From Micromussa lordhowensis (lineage: Eukaryota > Cnidaria > Anthozoa > Scleractinia > Lobophylliidae): 64,000 nucleotides of DNA. The position numbers and the translations under genes were made by a program. This document shows, one piece after another, positions 20,709 to 32,835 of this stretch (within the stretch, counting starts at the first letter, position 1; each line of letters opens with the position of its first letter). The notes beneath the pieces were generated by a model. That model made no database searches. It had not been told where the DNA came from and saw nothing but the letters and a program-made list of their open reading frames with translations. The DNA lies in the NCBI GenBank assembly GCA_964020085.1, contig OZ026600.1, forward strand, positions 5,435,361 to 5,499,360, given 5' to 3'.

Positions 20709-23700
20709 TCATCTTGAAAGCGATCTCGGCACGGCTTCCACAGAATTTTGCTGATTTTCGAGGTAAGCTTTGTATAAGTCCCGAAACTCATAAATAAAGT
20801 TATATTGCTGGAAAAAAGAAGAAGAAATGAACAGTGAACGGGGTTAAGTTGTAAAATATTAGACTCTAGTTAGAATTTAACTCATTAGTGCGTAGCTTAT
20901 CCTTCCACACTCTTCGGCATCTTACAGCTTACAGTGAATTAAAAATTGCGATAACCACAAGGTTTGCATTTAATAATGGTTATAGCAGGTGAACATTGCA
21001 TAATGACATCATGGATTCAGTCGTCACATGAGAAATTCACGAGAATTTCAACCCCACGACAATTGTAGCTTTGACTGACAGCAGTTTAATTTTTTTTTAA
21101 CGGTTTAGTTAACAGCGGAATTTCGATGACTGCTGTACAGTAGAATCATATAACCCTTGATGGGCGTGGGACACATTACATGAGACACAAACCATGACCG
21201 GCTTTGCCTTTCATCTGATTGGTTAAGGTAGACCCTTGCCCCACCTTGATTGGGTGGAATTCAACGATCCCAGGCTCTTGTCATCGAGGAGAAACAGAGG
21301 AAGCCAAAGGAGAGAGAGCCTGGGATTGAGGTTGGGTGGAATTGACAAACGGCACGTACCTTCACTGTCTGAAATGCCCGCTGACCTCTAATATGGCGCA
21401 GCTTGGAAATGACGTGATCGGGAGTCATGAGCTCATCTAAACTTAGCAGCAGGATTGCTGCAGCTGATAAAATAATTAAGACTTATCACGTAAAAGAGCA
21501 AAGCATAATTATGTAATCAAATTGATAATAGCTTGTTTACATGTACAATTTATCGAAAACTACTTTGATCACAAAACCATTTTAACGGGTCCTGACAGTT
21601 TTCCAACAGGAAAAAAAAAACAGGCATTGACGGACAAGCCACATTTGCTGGAAAAAACTGGGCATCTTGTCAAACTGGCACCACATGCTAAATGGAGGCT
21701 ATTGTGTTTATTATCCTTCAAATCTTTTTTGCGACCTTCACAGTTATGACAACTGGGGAACATCATGCGGACATTCCCCAGTTTAAGCAGGGGCATATTC
21801 AGTCACATGACACGTTTAGACCAATCGTGTGCGAGTGAAAATATTTGATGGTTTATAATACCGGAACATGATGGCTTTCTAGCCTTTTCATGAGTGGAAT
21901 TATTTTCTTCACGTAACAACTGGAATGACATCTATGACACACTCACCTAAACAAGAAATTCCTAAGCCAGAAACACAACTGAAACAAAAATTAACTATCA
22001 TATTTAGAATTTAAAATATTACCGGTACTACAGGTATAAGCCCTTGTCAAAGTAACATCCTGCCCCAAAATCTCAGATGCCAGTAAATCCTGGCTTGGTG
22101 ATCATAATTATTTAGATTTAGTCTAACAAAAGATACATTATAGTTTCCCTTCTACTGTAGAACATGTTTTGTAATTTACATCGTCATCATATGAGCTCAG
22201 AGACTGTGGAGACTTGTAACTATGTAGTGATTCAGTGCACCACTTGTTTTCTGCTACAGTAACTGTTTATAGCTGTACCACAGTTAATGGAGGGGCTATG
22301 GCTGTATGTTTAGGGTAGATTTAGAGAGCATCATACCCTTTACTTGAAAGCACCCAAATCTCTTCATTTGCAAAATCTAACCCAAATATTATTAAACCAG
22401 CAAATTCCTTCTGATAACAAGCAACAACCTTTCCAATAATAATATGCCCTTCCAACAAAAATGCCTTTTCAAAAAATAAGATCAGGGCTTCAATAAAAAT
22501 GTTATGGCAATTATGCCATGTTTCCTAGTGGCATGTCAGCAACAAGACCGACATGAGGGCACAAAGCTAATAAAGGATGATAATTGTTAGCATTACAGTT
22601 CAACATACAAGTGTGTAGTCTAGGGGGAGGCATTAAACACGGTTTAATCATTTTGCTCTCTCCTTTGCCGCCCTCCAGCACGACTTGTCATTAACTACTT
22701 ACTGTAAAAGCGTCCTGTGTCCAAAGCTGATACATTTTCTCAACTGTTCAATCATATCACTGCAATCAGCCATAGTAGGAACATTTCCTTCTTCAACTGG
22801 GAAATGGTAAACTTTAAATCCAGCACAGCTGTACTCGTCAACAAGATAAGGGACTCTGCACCTGGAAAGACAATCAAGCTATGCATACACCACGTAAATC
22901 AAATTGCAAGTGTGTTTGAACAAATGGGATCATGTGTACTAAAAGCATCCGCGGTCGAGTGTCAATGTCAACATCCCAATCGATACTTGGTCGACACTTG
23001 ATCAACAATTTGTCGATAGTTAGCCAAGACTAGTGTTGATTGACTCATGCATCGATCTAAGAAATAGTTGACTGTCAACTGAGATGTAGTCGAAGATGTA
23101 GTCGGAGTGGCATACAACAGCAAGCCTGTGCATTCAATTCTTCTCCCACATGAGATGTCTCAGAATCAACTGTCCATAATGTCCAAAATGTCCATACTGA
23201 TGAGGTAAGTAGCTTTTCTAAGATCCACGGTGGAGCATTGGTAAATCATAATTGTTTTGAAATTTGCATGCAAGTGACTAGCATTCTGAAACACTACAAA
23301 TCAATCTCTGTTCAACTGGATCATCAATATGAAATTTTTCTAAAAGAACTTAAGCATCTCTCTCATGAGGGCCCAACATAGGTTTTAGAGGGAGATGGGA
23401 TGAGAGTAAAACTGAAGACAAGAAAAAAAAATAAGAGAAGTGGAAACAACAATTTCAAGAATAAGCTTATGTAAATTTTCAGATTTATAAAGTAGAGGGA
23501 GTTTTTCTGGACGTTAGAAATTAGAAGGATTTGTATGGGAAGAAGAAGCTTTCTTCCAGCTATTGAAAACATGCTCTTTCCAGTTCTGAAATTCATTTAG
23601 CTGTAGCTACAAGTTAAGAAATAATATTATCAATCATGTGACCAACTTTTGCAAAAGGCCTATTCCCCCAAACTTAAGGTGGCGTGATCAGATTTTTGAG

Positions 23701-26700
23701 TAATGATACAATTTTGAGCGACTAGAGCAACACCATTATCAATCCAGCAGAAAATTAAACATTGCTGGTGTGCTAGAGACAAATGAAATTTTCAAATGGG
23801 GTACATTTCACCAGGATCTGAGTTACCATAGCAACAAAATGATGCAATACCACATTTTAGATAAGACCAAATAACTTGCCATCAGTGATAATTTCGGGAT
23901 CTCAGATTTGACATAGTTGTCTGAACGTTTCAAGGTGTCAAAATACAACAAAAACGAGGCTGTTTCAAATATTATTGCTATGTCCACAAAGACTTGACTA
24001 AATGGTATTCTGGTCTTAAATGAATCTTATAACATCCAGTTACGTTGAGTGAAAATCTCATAGAAATCACGCCGTTCGCCTTTCAGAAACATTGGCTTGA
24101 ATATCAACTGGTATGGGGTGTTATTATGCATTCTATTTATTTAATTTATTTAATTGGGAGGGGGGGATTAAAAAACACATGATGAATTTTTTTTAGACTT
24201 GGCCCTCTATGAGATAAATCATATTCACTACTTGCACATGACCCATAATCCCTTGCGTTTTGGGGGGTAACCAGTAGAAGAAATGTATGGTATCATGACA
24301 AAAATTAGTTCGGTGAGCTCGCAAAACTAGCTACTAATGCTTAAAAATGCACCAGAATTTACCAAAATCACGATAGGAGAAATTTGTACTAGTTTATAAC
24401 TAAATGCAGAGAAATTTTTTTTTGTCCATACATCGTCTTGTAATTTTACAGACGATGTATGGACAAAAAAAAATTTCTCTACATTTAGTTATAAACTAGT
24501 ACAAATTTCTCGTATCGTGATTTTGGTAAATTCTGGTGCATTTTTAAGCATTAGTAGCTGGTTTTGCAAGCTCACTGAACTAATTTTTGTCATAATACCA
24601 TACATTTCTTCTACTGGTTACCCCCCAAAATAGCCTGCGAACAGGCTCCCAGCGAGGTCGGAAAAAAAAATTCGGCGAGCTTGTGCGAGCTTGGAAAAAA
24701 AATTCGGCGAGCGTGACGCGCCCCTTGATGATTAGCCTGTGAAATATCTGTCAAGGAGGTAATTAAACCTGTCAAACTTGATGGGTTTTCCCGCGCTGAT
24801 GAATCGGCTATTTATAACAATCTACCGCACAATGGCATATAGAACACGCAACACAGTCAACAGACTTGCGTGTAAACAGCTACATTTGAATCATGTGGTG
24901 TGAGAACGAACAAAAGGAGGAATAAACCTAAACATCGAGCGCGAGAAACAAAAGCTCGATCAGATATATGCAAGAAACTTAAGAACTACCCTAGACAAAC
25001 GTATAGCTTTCTCGAAGTAAAGCTACGTCACCTCCAAAGAAAAACGTAAGAGGACAAATATGATATCCGTGATAAGAATCTACATTCTGCACTTGCATGC
25101 AGTTTTAATCAAACAGCCGGGCCCGGCGTCACACTATGTGCAAGTAAGCAACATGTTCACGGTAAATTTCATATTTTGTCCCTCGAAAGCAAATTCTTGG
25201 AGACATAATTATCTTGCCTTAGAAATGAGCCTAAGCAATGTAGAAACACATGGCAAATTACAGAGGTGTCAAACTCTGCAAAGCTACATGCCGATAACAG
25301 CGGAAACTATGCAGACCAGTGACCTCTAAATTTGCTATAGCACAGCCTAACGGCTCACAGCTCTACTCAAAATTCCTCTTTATAACACAGCATGAAGTGG
25401 CCCTTCATAAACACGAGTGAAGCAACAAAAGGTCGAGAGACCGAACAGAGAACGGCAAATGTACAAATGTCACGAACCGTCTAGTCTAGTCTAGTCTAGT
25501 CTAGTCAACCTCCTTTTACAAATTAGGCTCTTGCCGAAACCAGTCGGTAGAATGCCGAAAACATCGCGCTTATGCGCCACAGTTTCAAGGCATAGCTTCT
25601 GCTCACGTTTCAAACCAGAAATATGATGAAACTGTTGCAAAGAATTGTTCAAAGCTGCTTCGAATTCGTCGTCAGTGAATTGTGCATTGCACGCGGAAGC
25701 CATTGTTGACAGTCTCGGCAAGAATTATGCAAATTTACAATTAGTTGCCACGATCTGCCAATTATTTATCTCACATCTGTCAACAGTCATCAAATCAACC
25801 AATCAGATCTTGATACCAGGAGCTGGTATCATGGAACGGCGGCATCAAAGGAATGTCTACAGGCTCCCCTGCGCACTCCCTCCTCACCAGACCACTCTCG
25901 GCTCGTCACGCTCGCCCTAGACTACACTCGGCTATCTCGCCCTAAACTATCTCGCCCTAAACCCAACCGGGAGCCTGTTCGCAGGCTACCCCAAAAAACG
26001 CAAGGGATTATGGGTCATGTGCAAGTAGCGAATACATTGAACATGGATTAATCTCATCTTATCTCATGGATTAATCAACAACATTTAAAACAGCTTTTTT
26101 TTTGTTGTATTTTGACACCTTGAAACTACAGTCACCTTGTATAGATTTTTTACAATTTTGCCATTGTTAAGACAACTATGTCAAGTCTGAGATCCCGATA
26201 TCATATTTCCAAAATTATCGCTAACTGGTAACTGGTGAAATGTACCCCATTCACAGCAATGTAACTGGAAATATACACCATCTTTCTCTAGCACACCAGT
26301 AATGTTTGATTTTCTGTTGGATTGAGAGCGGCGCTGCTCTAGGTCGCTCAAGGTTGAACAATATTGTTACTCAAAAATCTGATCAACCCACCTTAACATA
26401 CATGTATATAGTGTTTAACACTCTGCCATTCATTTCAGTCCAGGAATAAAATAATATTATTACCAGTATTTAGATATGATCAAATTACCTGATCATTTCA
26501 CGATGAGAACAGAACACAAACACATCTGTGATGTTGATGGCCTTAAGATGAGCTGCAATGGACAAAGAGTAAAAGCAAGATGCATTTTGATCATGTCGCT
26601 AATAGAATTTGTGAAACAGAAATGAACAGTCTAACCAGATTGACATTTGACATGTCATCACTGCTAGCTTATATCAGTAGGTACTTAAGTCCACAACATA

Positions 26701-27961
26701 CTGTCTCAAATTGTACATTTTTTATGTGACCGTGATATTATATGCAAGAATATTCTATTAAACTTTTGACATGTTAAAATGATAATCTTACCTATGTCCA
26801 CACTTAAATTCCTGTTTGTGTCTTTATATTTGCATCCTAAAGGCCAACAAATATTCAACAGTGATTAAACCAAAATCAAACCAAATGGTAAATGGTTTGG
26901 ATTTCTTGCAAACCTCAATCAATGTCCCTCTGGCCGGGGTCTGCACAATAATACTAGTAACTCTTGCACATTATCGTCTACTCTGAACTCTCGTAATATT
27001 TTCAAGAGGTAAAATTTTCATGAAAAATTATTTAGTTTTACCTGGTAACCCACTGACGCAAATAACCTCTGCACAGCAGCCAGTGAATGAAAGGTCAACC
27101 CTTAAATAATTGCATGAATTAAGATTTAATTAGTGATCATCGTTGTTTTACAGGGAACATATTACAGTGTAGGATTTTCTGGAAATCTCACTACCCAAGA
27201 GTGAGAGAGACATTCCAGTCATTTCCTCACTCAGGGACAAATGGCTTGGGTTCTTCTTAGCAAAGATAAATACCTCTTTTTTAATCTAAAGCAAGCACCA
27301 TACTGAGAAAATATAAGCCGCAGGTTCGTGCAAAAAAGTCTAAGAGGCGATATTCTCCCAGTATGGACCCATGCATACAAGTTAAAACTAATGTTTGATT
27401 TCTAATAAGAGATTCATTACCCGCTAAACGCTGTTTACAAAACGTTCCAATATTGGACACGGTCCGGAAAAAACAACAACTTCAAATTTATAACATGTAC
27501 ATCTTGGGCTTTTCAGAAACACCACGTATTTAAAACTGGGTCAAACCATGGCTGATTTATTACATTCTTGCGCACTATTTTACGCTTTATGGGAAAATCA
27601 TTGAGAGTGAACTCGCTATTCTACCAAAACCGAAATTCAGCATTATTTTGATACGGACTTTTACCCCTGTAATACTTTTAGTATTGCCAGCCTGTAAAAA
27701 GTAAATTTCTGGGGAAAGAAAATTAATTGTGGCTAACTAAAACATATCAACATGCTTAATAAATTTCTTACCAGTCTACTTGAAAAGGTGTAAGATTTTC
27801 AACAACTTCACTTTCTTCATCATCCGAGCTGTCAAAATCGTTTCTTCGCACTGGGGAACGCTGATATAATTAAATATGTGAGTTAATTATTGAGTGCTAC
27901 CATTATTAGCTAAATGAAGTCAAACCAAAGGGAAAATCGAATGAAATACCTCAAACACCAT
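20709..27961 (-). CDS. CDKN3: CDKN3/KAP-like dual-specificity phosphatase (9 exons), catalytic Arg replaced
   Basis: Minus-strand exons 27961-27950, 27860-27772, 27100-27042, 26836-26792, 26552-26489, 22861-22703, 21978-21947, 21463-21360 and 20807-20709 close in phase to 220 residues; human CDKN3 has 212. Matching landmarks: acidic FDSSDDEE near the N-terminus, SGLPGCKYKD, ITDVFVFC, RVPYLVDEY, PDHVISKLRHIRG, QYNFIYEFRDLY and a C-terminus ending PRSLSR. CDKN3 dephosphorylates the activating Thr of CDK2 in the cell cycle. The 32-nt exon encodes the signature loop H-C-V-S-G-L-G-I-S: Cys144 is present but position 150, the invariant Arg of CX5R, is Ile. Catalysis should therefore be lost or very weak; binding to a CDK may remain. 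The 3.6-kb intron 5 holds nested transposons. Confidence 0.93.
21687..21855. repeat. Repeat copy B in CDKN3 intron 7
   Basis: Same family as 20349-20525 (see there); partial copy lying in the intron between exons 21978-21947 and 21463-21360? It lies between those two exons on the map. Confidence 0.5.
24631..25988. mobile_element. 1358-bp TIR transposon nested in the foldback, carrying a RecQ-like gene start
   Basis: TIR TAGCCTGCGAACAGGCTCCC is exactly inverted at the other end; CCCCAAAA flanks both sides (24623-24630, 25989-25996), an 8-bp target duplication. It contains a (TCTAG)n pentanucleotide run near 25480-25506 and, at 25491-25703, the start of a RecQ-like frame. No transposase seen, so non-autonomous. 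Confidence 0.85.
25491..25703 (-). pseudogene. RecQ-like helicase N-terminal fragment in the nested transposon
   Basis: Starts MASACNAQFTDDEFEAAL, has a Q-containing stretch (LKREQKLCLE) and Walker A PTGFGKS, then leaves homology and stops after about 70 codons. The layout (short N-terminus, about 50 residues to Walker A) parallels the fragment at 3701-4141 in an unrelated element. Confidence 0.7.
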
Positions 27962-28171
27962 TTCGCGAACACTTGATCGTAACCTCAAATTTCAAAATTT
28001 CGTCTTTTTTCTTACGACGCGTTTGATTGGTTGAATTTCGCTAGACCCAGTTTCCTTTGCGTCTCCGAAGGATTGTCCTTATATGGATCAAGAAAGTTGA
28101 ACGTAGTAGCGTTCATTTTCACGTGTAAGTTAGAAGACTTTTCCATCAATTTTAGGAGCATTCTAATCGAT
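27962..28171. promoter_or_regulatory. Bidirectional promoter between CDKN3 and ERH
   Basis: The two start codons face apart with 210 bp between them. The perfect palindrome TTCGCGAA (27962-27969, E2F-like TTTCGCGA) sits directly 5' of the CDKN3 ATG; GATTGG (inverted CCAAT) lies at about 28024. E2F and CCAAT sites are typical of cell-cycle promoters; function here is inferred. Confidence 0.55.
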
Positions 28172-30476
28172 ATGGTAAGTAAGAAGTAGTTAAATATGTT
28201 CAGTGTCGTAGATAAATTCATCTTGTGTCAGTATTTAGAGTGTAGTGGTCGCGACAGCGCAGTTGTGCAAGAAGTTAGCGAGGGATATTTGTATTCAATC
28301 TTTTCTTTGTTGTGGAACAATATCAAGCTTATTTTCTTTTATTTGCTGAAAGCTAATCGTATCCTATCGCACCTACGCATCAGACAGGATCCTTGTTTGA
28401 ACGTTTTAACAGAAATCAAAGGCTATTCCTGCATTTATCAAAAATCTACGATTTTATGCGACCATTGCCGGTCAACATGGCGTCATAAACAATCAATCAT
28501 TCAATGGAATGATTGATTAGCAGTGAAGTGAAATTGAGATCTCAGCTAATGGCAACAGACTGCACATGTATCCTGTAAAGAATCTCAGGTTGTACAACAA
28601 ATCCTTGCTGTTTTGCACTGAAACTATCAAACAAAATGTAAGCTTAAATGTTGAGGGTTCACCTACAATCTCTAGACTTTGTCAAAATTTAGCTGTGATC
28701 ACAGCTGCTGTCTCTGTTCATTGAATATGATGTCCTCTACATGTATACATGTTTTCTGTACCAAGAAAAAGTATGACACCAATAAATTTCACAGCTGCTT
28801 GAGTTGTGTATGTAACTGCGATGATCATTGATATCTTCATATCTTTCTCGGCAGTTCAATTATATGATCTTTCATGAATTTAATGTAAAGGACAAAACTT
28901 TTAAGTTTCAAAGACATGTTTTGATAGAATCTCCTGTCATCTTCAGTTGATTCATTTACAAAGCATTGGAAGTAGAATAACAAGTAGAAGAATGCTAATT
29001 GTGACCACAAAATGATGTAAAGCGCGAGAGTGTGAGAATTACGGTAGAAGGATAGTTTTAGAGGTACATGGGGTAATTGTTGATTCAAAGAGGGTTGTTC
29101 TCCTTGAATATGAACAGCGTCTTTAATCTTAAGTTGGAAACTACTGCAGGCTTGATCCAAAGCATGGAAACAATCTGCTGAACATTAGGTGCGACAATGT
29201 TGAGAATTCTGCAGATTGTTTGAAAATGCTCTCTCACACGTGTGGAAAAATTAATGCCAATGTTGAGAATACAAATATAGCCTATTGTATACAATGTTGC
29301 TTTAATTTGTATTTTGTTCTCTTTATAGTCACACACAATCTTATTAGTTCAACCAAATGCAAAGCCTGAATCAAGAACTTATTCAGATTATGAAACAAAG
29401 GACGAATGTATGGAAGGTAGAGAATGCCCTTGACTATCATTGTTATTTGATTCCAATCAGTTACTGGAATTATTTTGTCCATGTGTGTCGTCTTTATTAC
29501 CTCAATATTACAATAATATTGAAGTATGCAAGTGCAGTGAATGCATGAATCATTGACTGTATTTTTACTGTGAGATAATGACCAAACACTAATTGATATA
29601 CTACAGAATAAAGTTATTTTACCAGTTTAACTAAAAAGGTGCCATTTTCTGTGGACTTTTCAGGTGTCTGCAAGATATTTGAAGAATACCTTAAGAAGTC
29701 CAACCCAAGCACGCCATCCATAACATACGACATCAGTCAACTGTTTGACTTCATTGATAACAACCTGACTGATCTGTCTTGTATGGTGTACCATTCTTAA
29801 ACCACGTCCCCTCTATGTTTGTTTAGACTATCAATGTGTGTGTGTGAGAGTTTAGAACCTGCTTGGGGGTTATTGTCTTGTGTTTGTGGGCAAGATACTT
29901 CTCTCCTGGCAATCCTTTTGTAACTGGCACTAGCAAATTGTTTGGGTAACCAGACAGAAATGCTAACACATGGAAAAAACCGTAAGCAAATTGTGAACCA
30001 GGTGCACCCCAGGTCATCAAGTTAACAAGAATATTGTATTGAGCAGTCAGCTTGTTATAGAGATGTATCTGCCCAGAAGCTTTACCCAGTCGAGAGAGAG
30101 AGCAATTTCACGACAAAACAAAGACTTGGGGTAATTTTGAAAGTGCACAGGCCGGAATTGAAAATCAAATTGTGTAGTTTTTTCATAGTGGCATCTCTGT
30201 TGTTAACCTAGTCTCGTAGGCATGCAATGTGTGCGTACAGTACTCTGCAGAGCTGGAGTGCTAGTCCAGTTCTAGTGACACAGTATGTTATTGATCACAT
30301 TTTTATTAATTTTTATTATCTTCAAAATAGATTTTGATGACTGTGTGTTTTGGTTTTGTTTGTTTGTTTGTTTATTCAACAGGCAATGCCAAAAGGAACC
30401 ATATTATGAGCCACACAGCAAAGAGTGGATAAAGGAGAACATCTACATTATGTTAAGAAAGCAAGCTGGAAAATAG
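28172..30476 (+). CDS. ERH: Enhancer of rudimentary homolog (ERH), 4 exons
   Basis: Exons 28172-28174 (ATG only), 29329-29416, 29664-29787 and 30383-30476 give 102 residues; human ERH has 104. The protein reads [46 protein letters not shown], then [22 protein letters not shown] is a small conserved nuclear dimer that acts with splicing, RNA-decay and cell-cycle factors. The exon 3 donor is the second GT of ATGGTGTAC (intron starts 29788): only this choice puts exon 4 in frame and keeps the conserved spacing. It is divergent from CDKN3. The region around the central loop ([12 protein letters not shown]) is less conserved than the rest. Confidence 0.95.
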
Positions 30477-32835
30477 CGCAGCAGATTAACAGATATATGT
30501 ACAGTGCATAAGTTGTTGCCTTTGACACCAAGCAGAACCCAAAAAACCTGCTTACATGTAGTTGTATACAGATTTGTTTAGGTTGACTTCTCGTCTCACA
30601 TTCAAAGATTTTACTCCCAAGGACATTTTTCATGACATATCCAGCTTGACTAGTTTTCACAAGTTTTTCAATTATTATGTTTTCCATTTTGCTATTCATT
30701 TTTTTTCCTCAGTTCATCATGTACATGTAATAGTTAGGTCATTTGATTGTGATTAAAATGAATTGGATTTTCAAGTTGCCATGGTTGTTTTAGATTTTTC
30801 AGTTGAATTCGTAAATTTTTATTTTGAAGTCATCTTGTTTACACATGCTTTTTCATGGTTGCCGCAGACATCACTTTTCAAAATTCCCTGACAAAAATCA
30901 AATTTTCCTGACTAAACAAAATGTCAGATATACATGTAATAGTGGCTTCTGGCCTTAACTTACAGCTATCCTCTTCTCTCGTTCATAAGACTGATGATTT
31001 TTCAACAAATTTTCCTTCACCATTAATTTAAAGGAAAATATCATTGAGATCACAGTGACCCTGAATGTTTCCTCCAGCCTTCGATTGTATTACAACAGCA
31101 GTGTTAAATTATTTCAATTTTCCCTAACTTTTCTTCAAGTGTCAATTTTCTCTGACTCAAAATATCATTCCCTGACCTTGAAGAATTTTTTCCCCCTGAC
31201 CATTTCCTGGCCTGTGGCAACCCTGTTTTATAGCAGTTTTCAATTAAGTGTTGTAAAACCAAAACCAGTGACCAGACCAGAACAAAGGCAATCCAATAAA
31301 CCATTTAAAACTAACTAATTACATGTAGCTGATGCAAAACATGGGAAAACGAGTGACAATTGTTTGTGGTTTCACATCTCATTGGATGAGACAATGGCAG
31401 GAGATTTTTAACCCAATCATGTAGTGTAGTTGAAGGAAAACCAAATTATTTGGTTTTATCAACTGGGCTGATAATGTGAATTGGCCACCATAAAGAGATT
31501 CGAAAGCTGACGTTTCGAGCATTAGACAATCATTCGCTCCAACAAAGGGCTATCGCTCAAAACGTCAGCTTTTGAATCTCTTTACGGTGGCCAATTCACA
31601 TTATCAACCAAGTTGATAAAACCAAATTATCTCGTTATACTTCCCGCCGACGTAGCACCACAGTTTCTTTAGAAACTCACCCCCTTTATTCAATTACTTT
31701 ATAACACTCAATCTATCCCCCATTGCCCAAAACATTTAGTAAAAATCTCCCTGACAATAGTACATGGCAGTTGCTTTTGGGTTTAATAATGTCTTATATA
31801 ATTTTTCTACTTTAGGTATTACAAGAGAATTTCACTCTTGGACTTTGCTCAACCCACTGAGGCTTTTGCAGTCGCTAGCTTGCACAGTGCAATTGAATTT
31901 GAAGGGATTTGTTTCACTGGCAAGGATCTGTATAGATGTTCACCTGTGGCATTCTTTGCATGACTCATCTGAATGCACAAAAACAGTTTAAAAAATGCAG
32001 ATAACAAGATTTTTGTGCAAACAGTCAATGTTTCCAAGTCGTAATTTACAGGAATAGAGCACCAACCCTCCCCCCAAGGTGTCTGCTGAAAATAAGTTTA
32101 ACTGTATGGAACATTTTCTGGGTTGAATCAAAAACTAACTTTAAGACAAGTGGAAGTCATAAGCTCTTCAAAATTTGTTTAATTAACTCACATTTATATG
32201 CTACATGACAATTGTTTTTGTTCACAAGAGACCAAGAATAGTATCCAGCCCTCGATAGATATTTATACAAACACTAAAAGTTGATATAGTGTCCATGAGA
32301 GATGGATTAACTGGGTGAAAGTCCAGGAGAAAGTCTTCATAATTATAAGCTATTTACAACTTCTGTATACTTTACATAGAACAAATCTCATCATTAATTT
32401 ACATAACAAAATTTGGTTTGTTCCCTTTAGTAGATTTAAATTTCTTCCTCCGGGTAAATCAAATAACATGCTGACAACTTCCTTTTGATGTGTAGTTTTG
32501 AGTAGTATTTGTATGTGACTAAGTTCTTTCATTTTTCCCCTTGGAAGTCTAGTGACAAACTTGTCTAAATGGTTCACACTGTATTGAACCTTTCTGAATT
32601 GTGTTGGTTCAGAAAATATCCCCTTACAGAGGTTTTTTTGGCTCAAAACTTTTCTTTAAACATTTCTGCAAATGTACATTTTTTTAACCCTTCAAAAATA
32701 ATCAGCACAGGGTTGTCAAAGTAGCCAGCTGCTGACGCAAATTTACTATCTGTTTCAAAATCTTGACCGGCCACAATAAGTTGGTCACTAGCAAGTTTGG
32801 CCATGTTTTATAAAATGGCCACTTAAAATATTGTC
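30477..32835. other. Intergenic region between ERH and the phospholipase B-like gene (convergent ends)
   Basis: Holds a large hairpin at 31451-31624 (TGGTTTTATCAACT..GGCTGATAATG inverted at the other end) and otherwise no gene I can support. 3' UTRs of both neighbours must lie here. Confidence 0.45.
31451..31624. mobile_element. Hairpin MITE
   Basis: Inverted arms of about 75 bp through AATGTGAATTGGCCACC and AGAGATTCxAAAGCTGACGTTT. Confidence 0.65.

Larger units (their letters stand above)
23678..26392. mobile_element. TTAA-flanked foldback element (2.7 kb including a nested insertion)
   Basis: TTAA at 23674-23677 and 26393-26396; ends GGTGGCGTGATCAGATTTTT and the inverted AAAAATCTGATCAACCCACC. 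Arms continue inwards as an extended inverted repeat: blocks such as CATGACCCATAATCCCTTGC invert at 26000-26020, and the centre is a hairpin around 24440 (GTCCATACATCGTC). Without the nested 1358-bp insertion it is about 1.35 kb. TTAA target and foldback structure suggest a Kolobok or piggyBac-type MITE. It lies in CDKN3 intron 5. Confidence 0.82.

Noticed and set aside
25476..25506. Short repeats that could be mistaken for a CRISPR-like array
   Set aside because: A simple (TCTAG)n run without spacers, in a eukaryotic transposon.
29782..29800. ERH exon 3 reading through to the stop after MVYHS
   Set aside because: It would truncate ERH; using the internal GT donor gives the conserved C-terminal exon in frame with the expected length.
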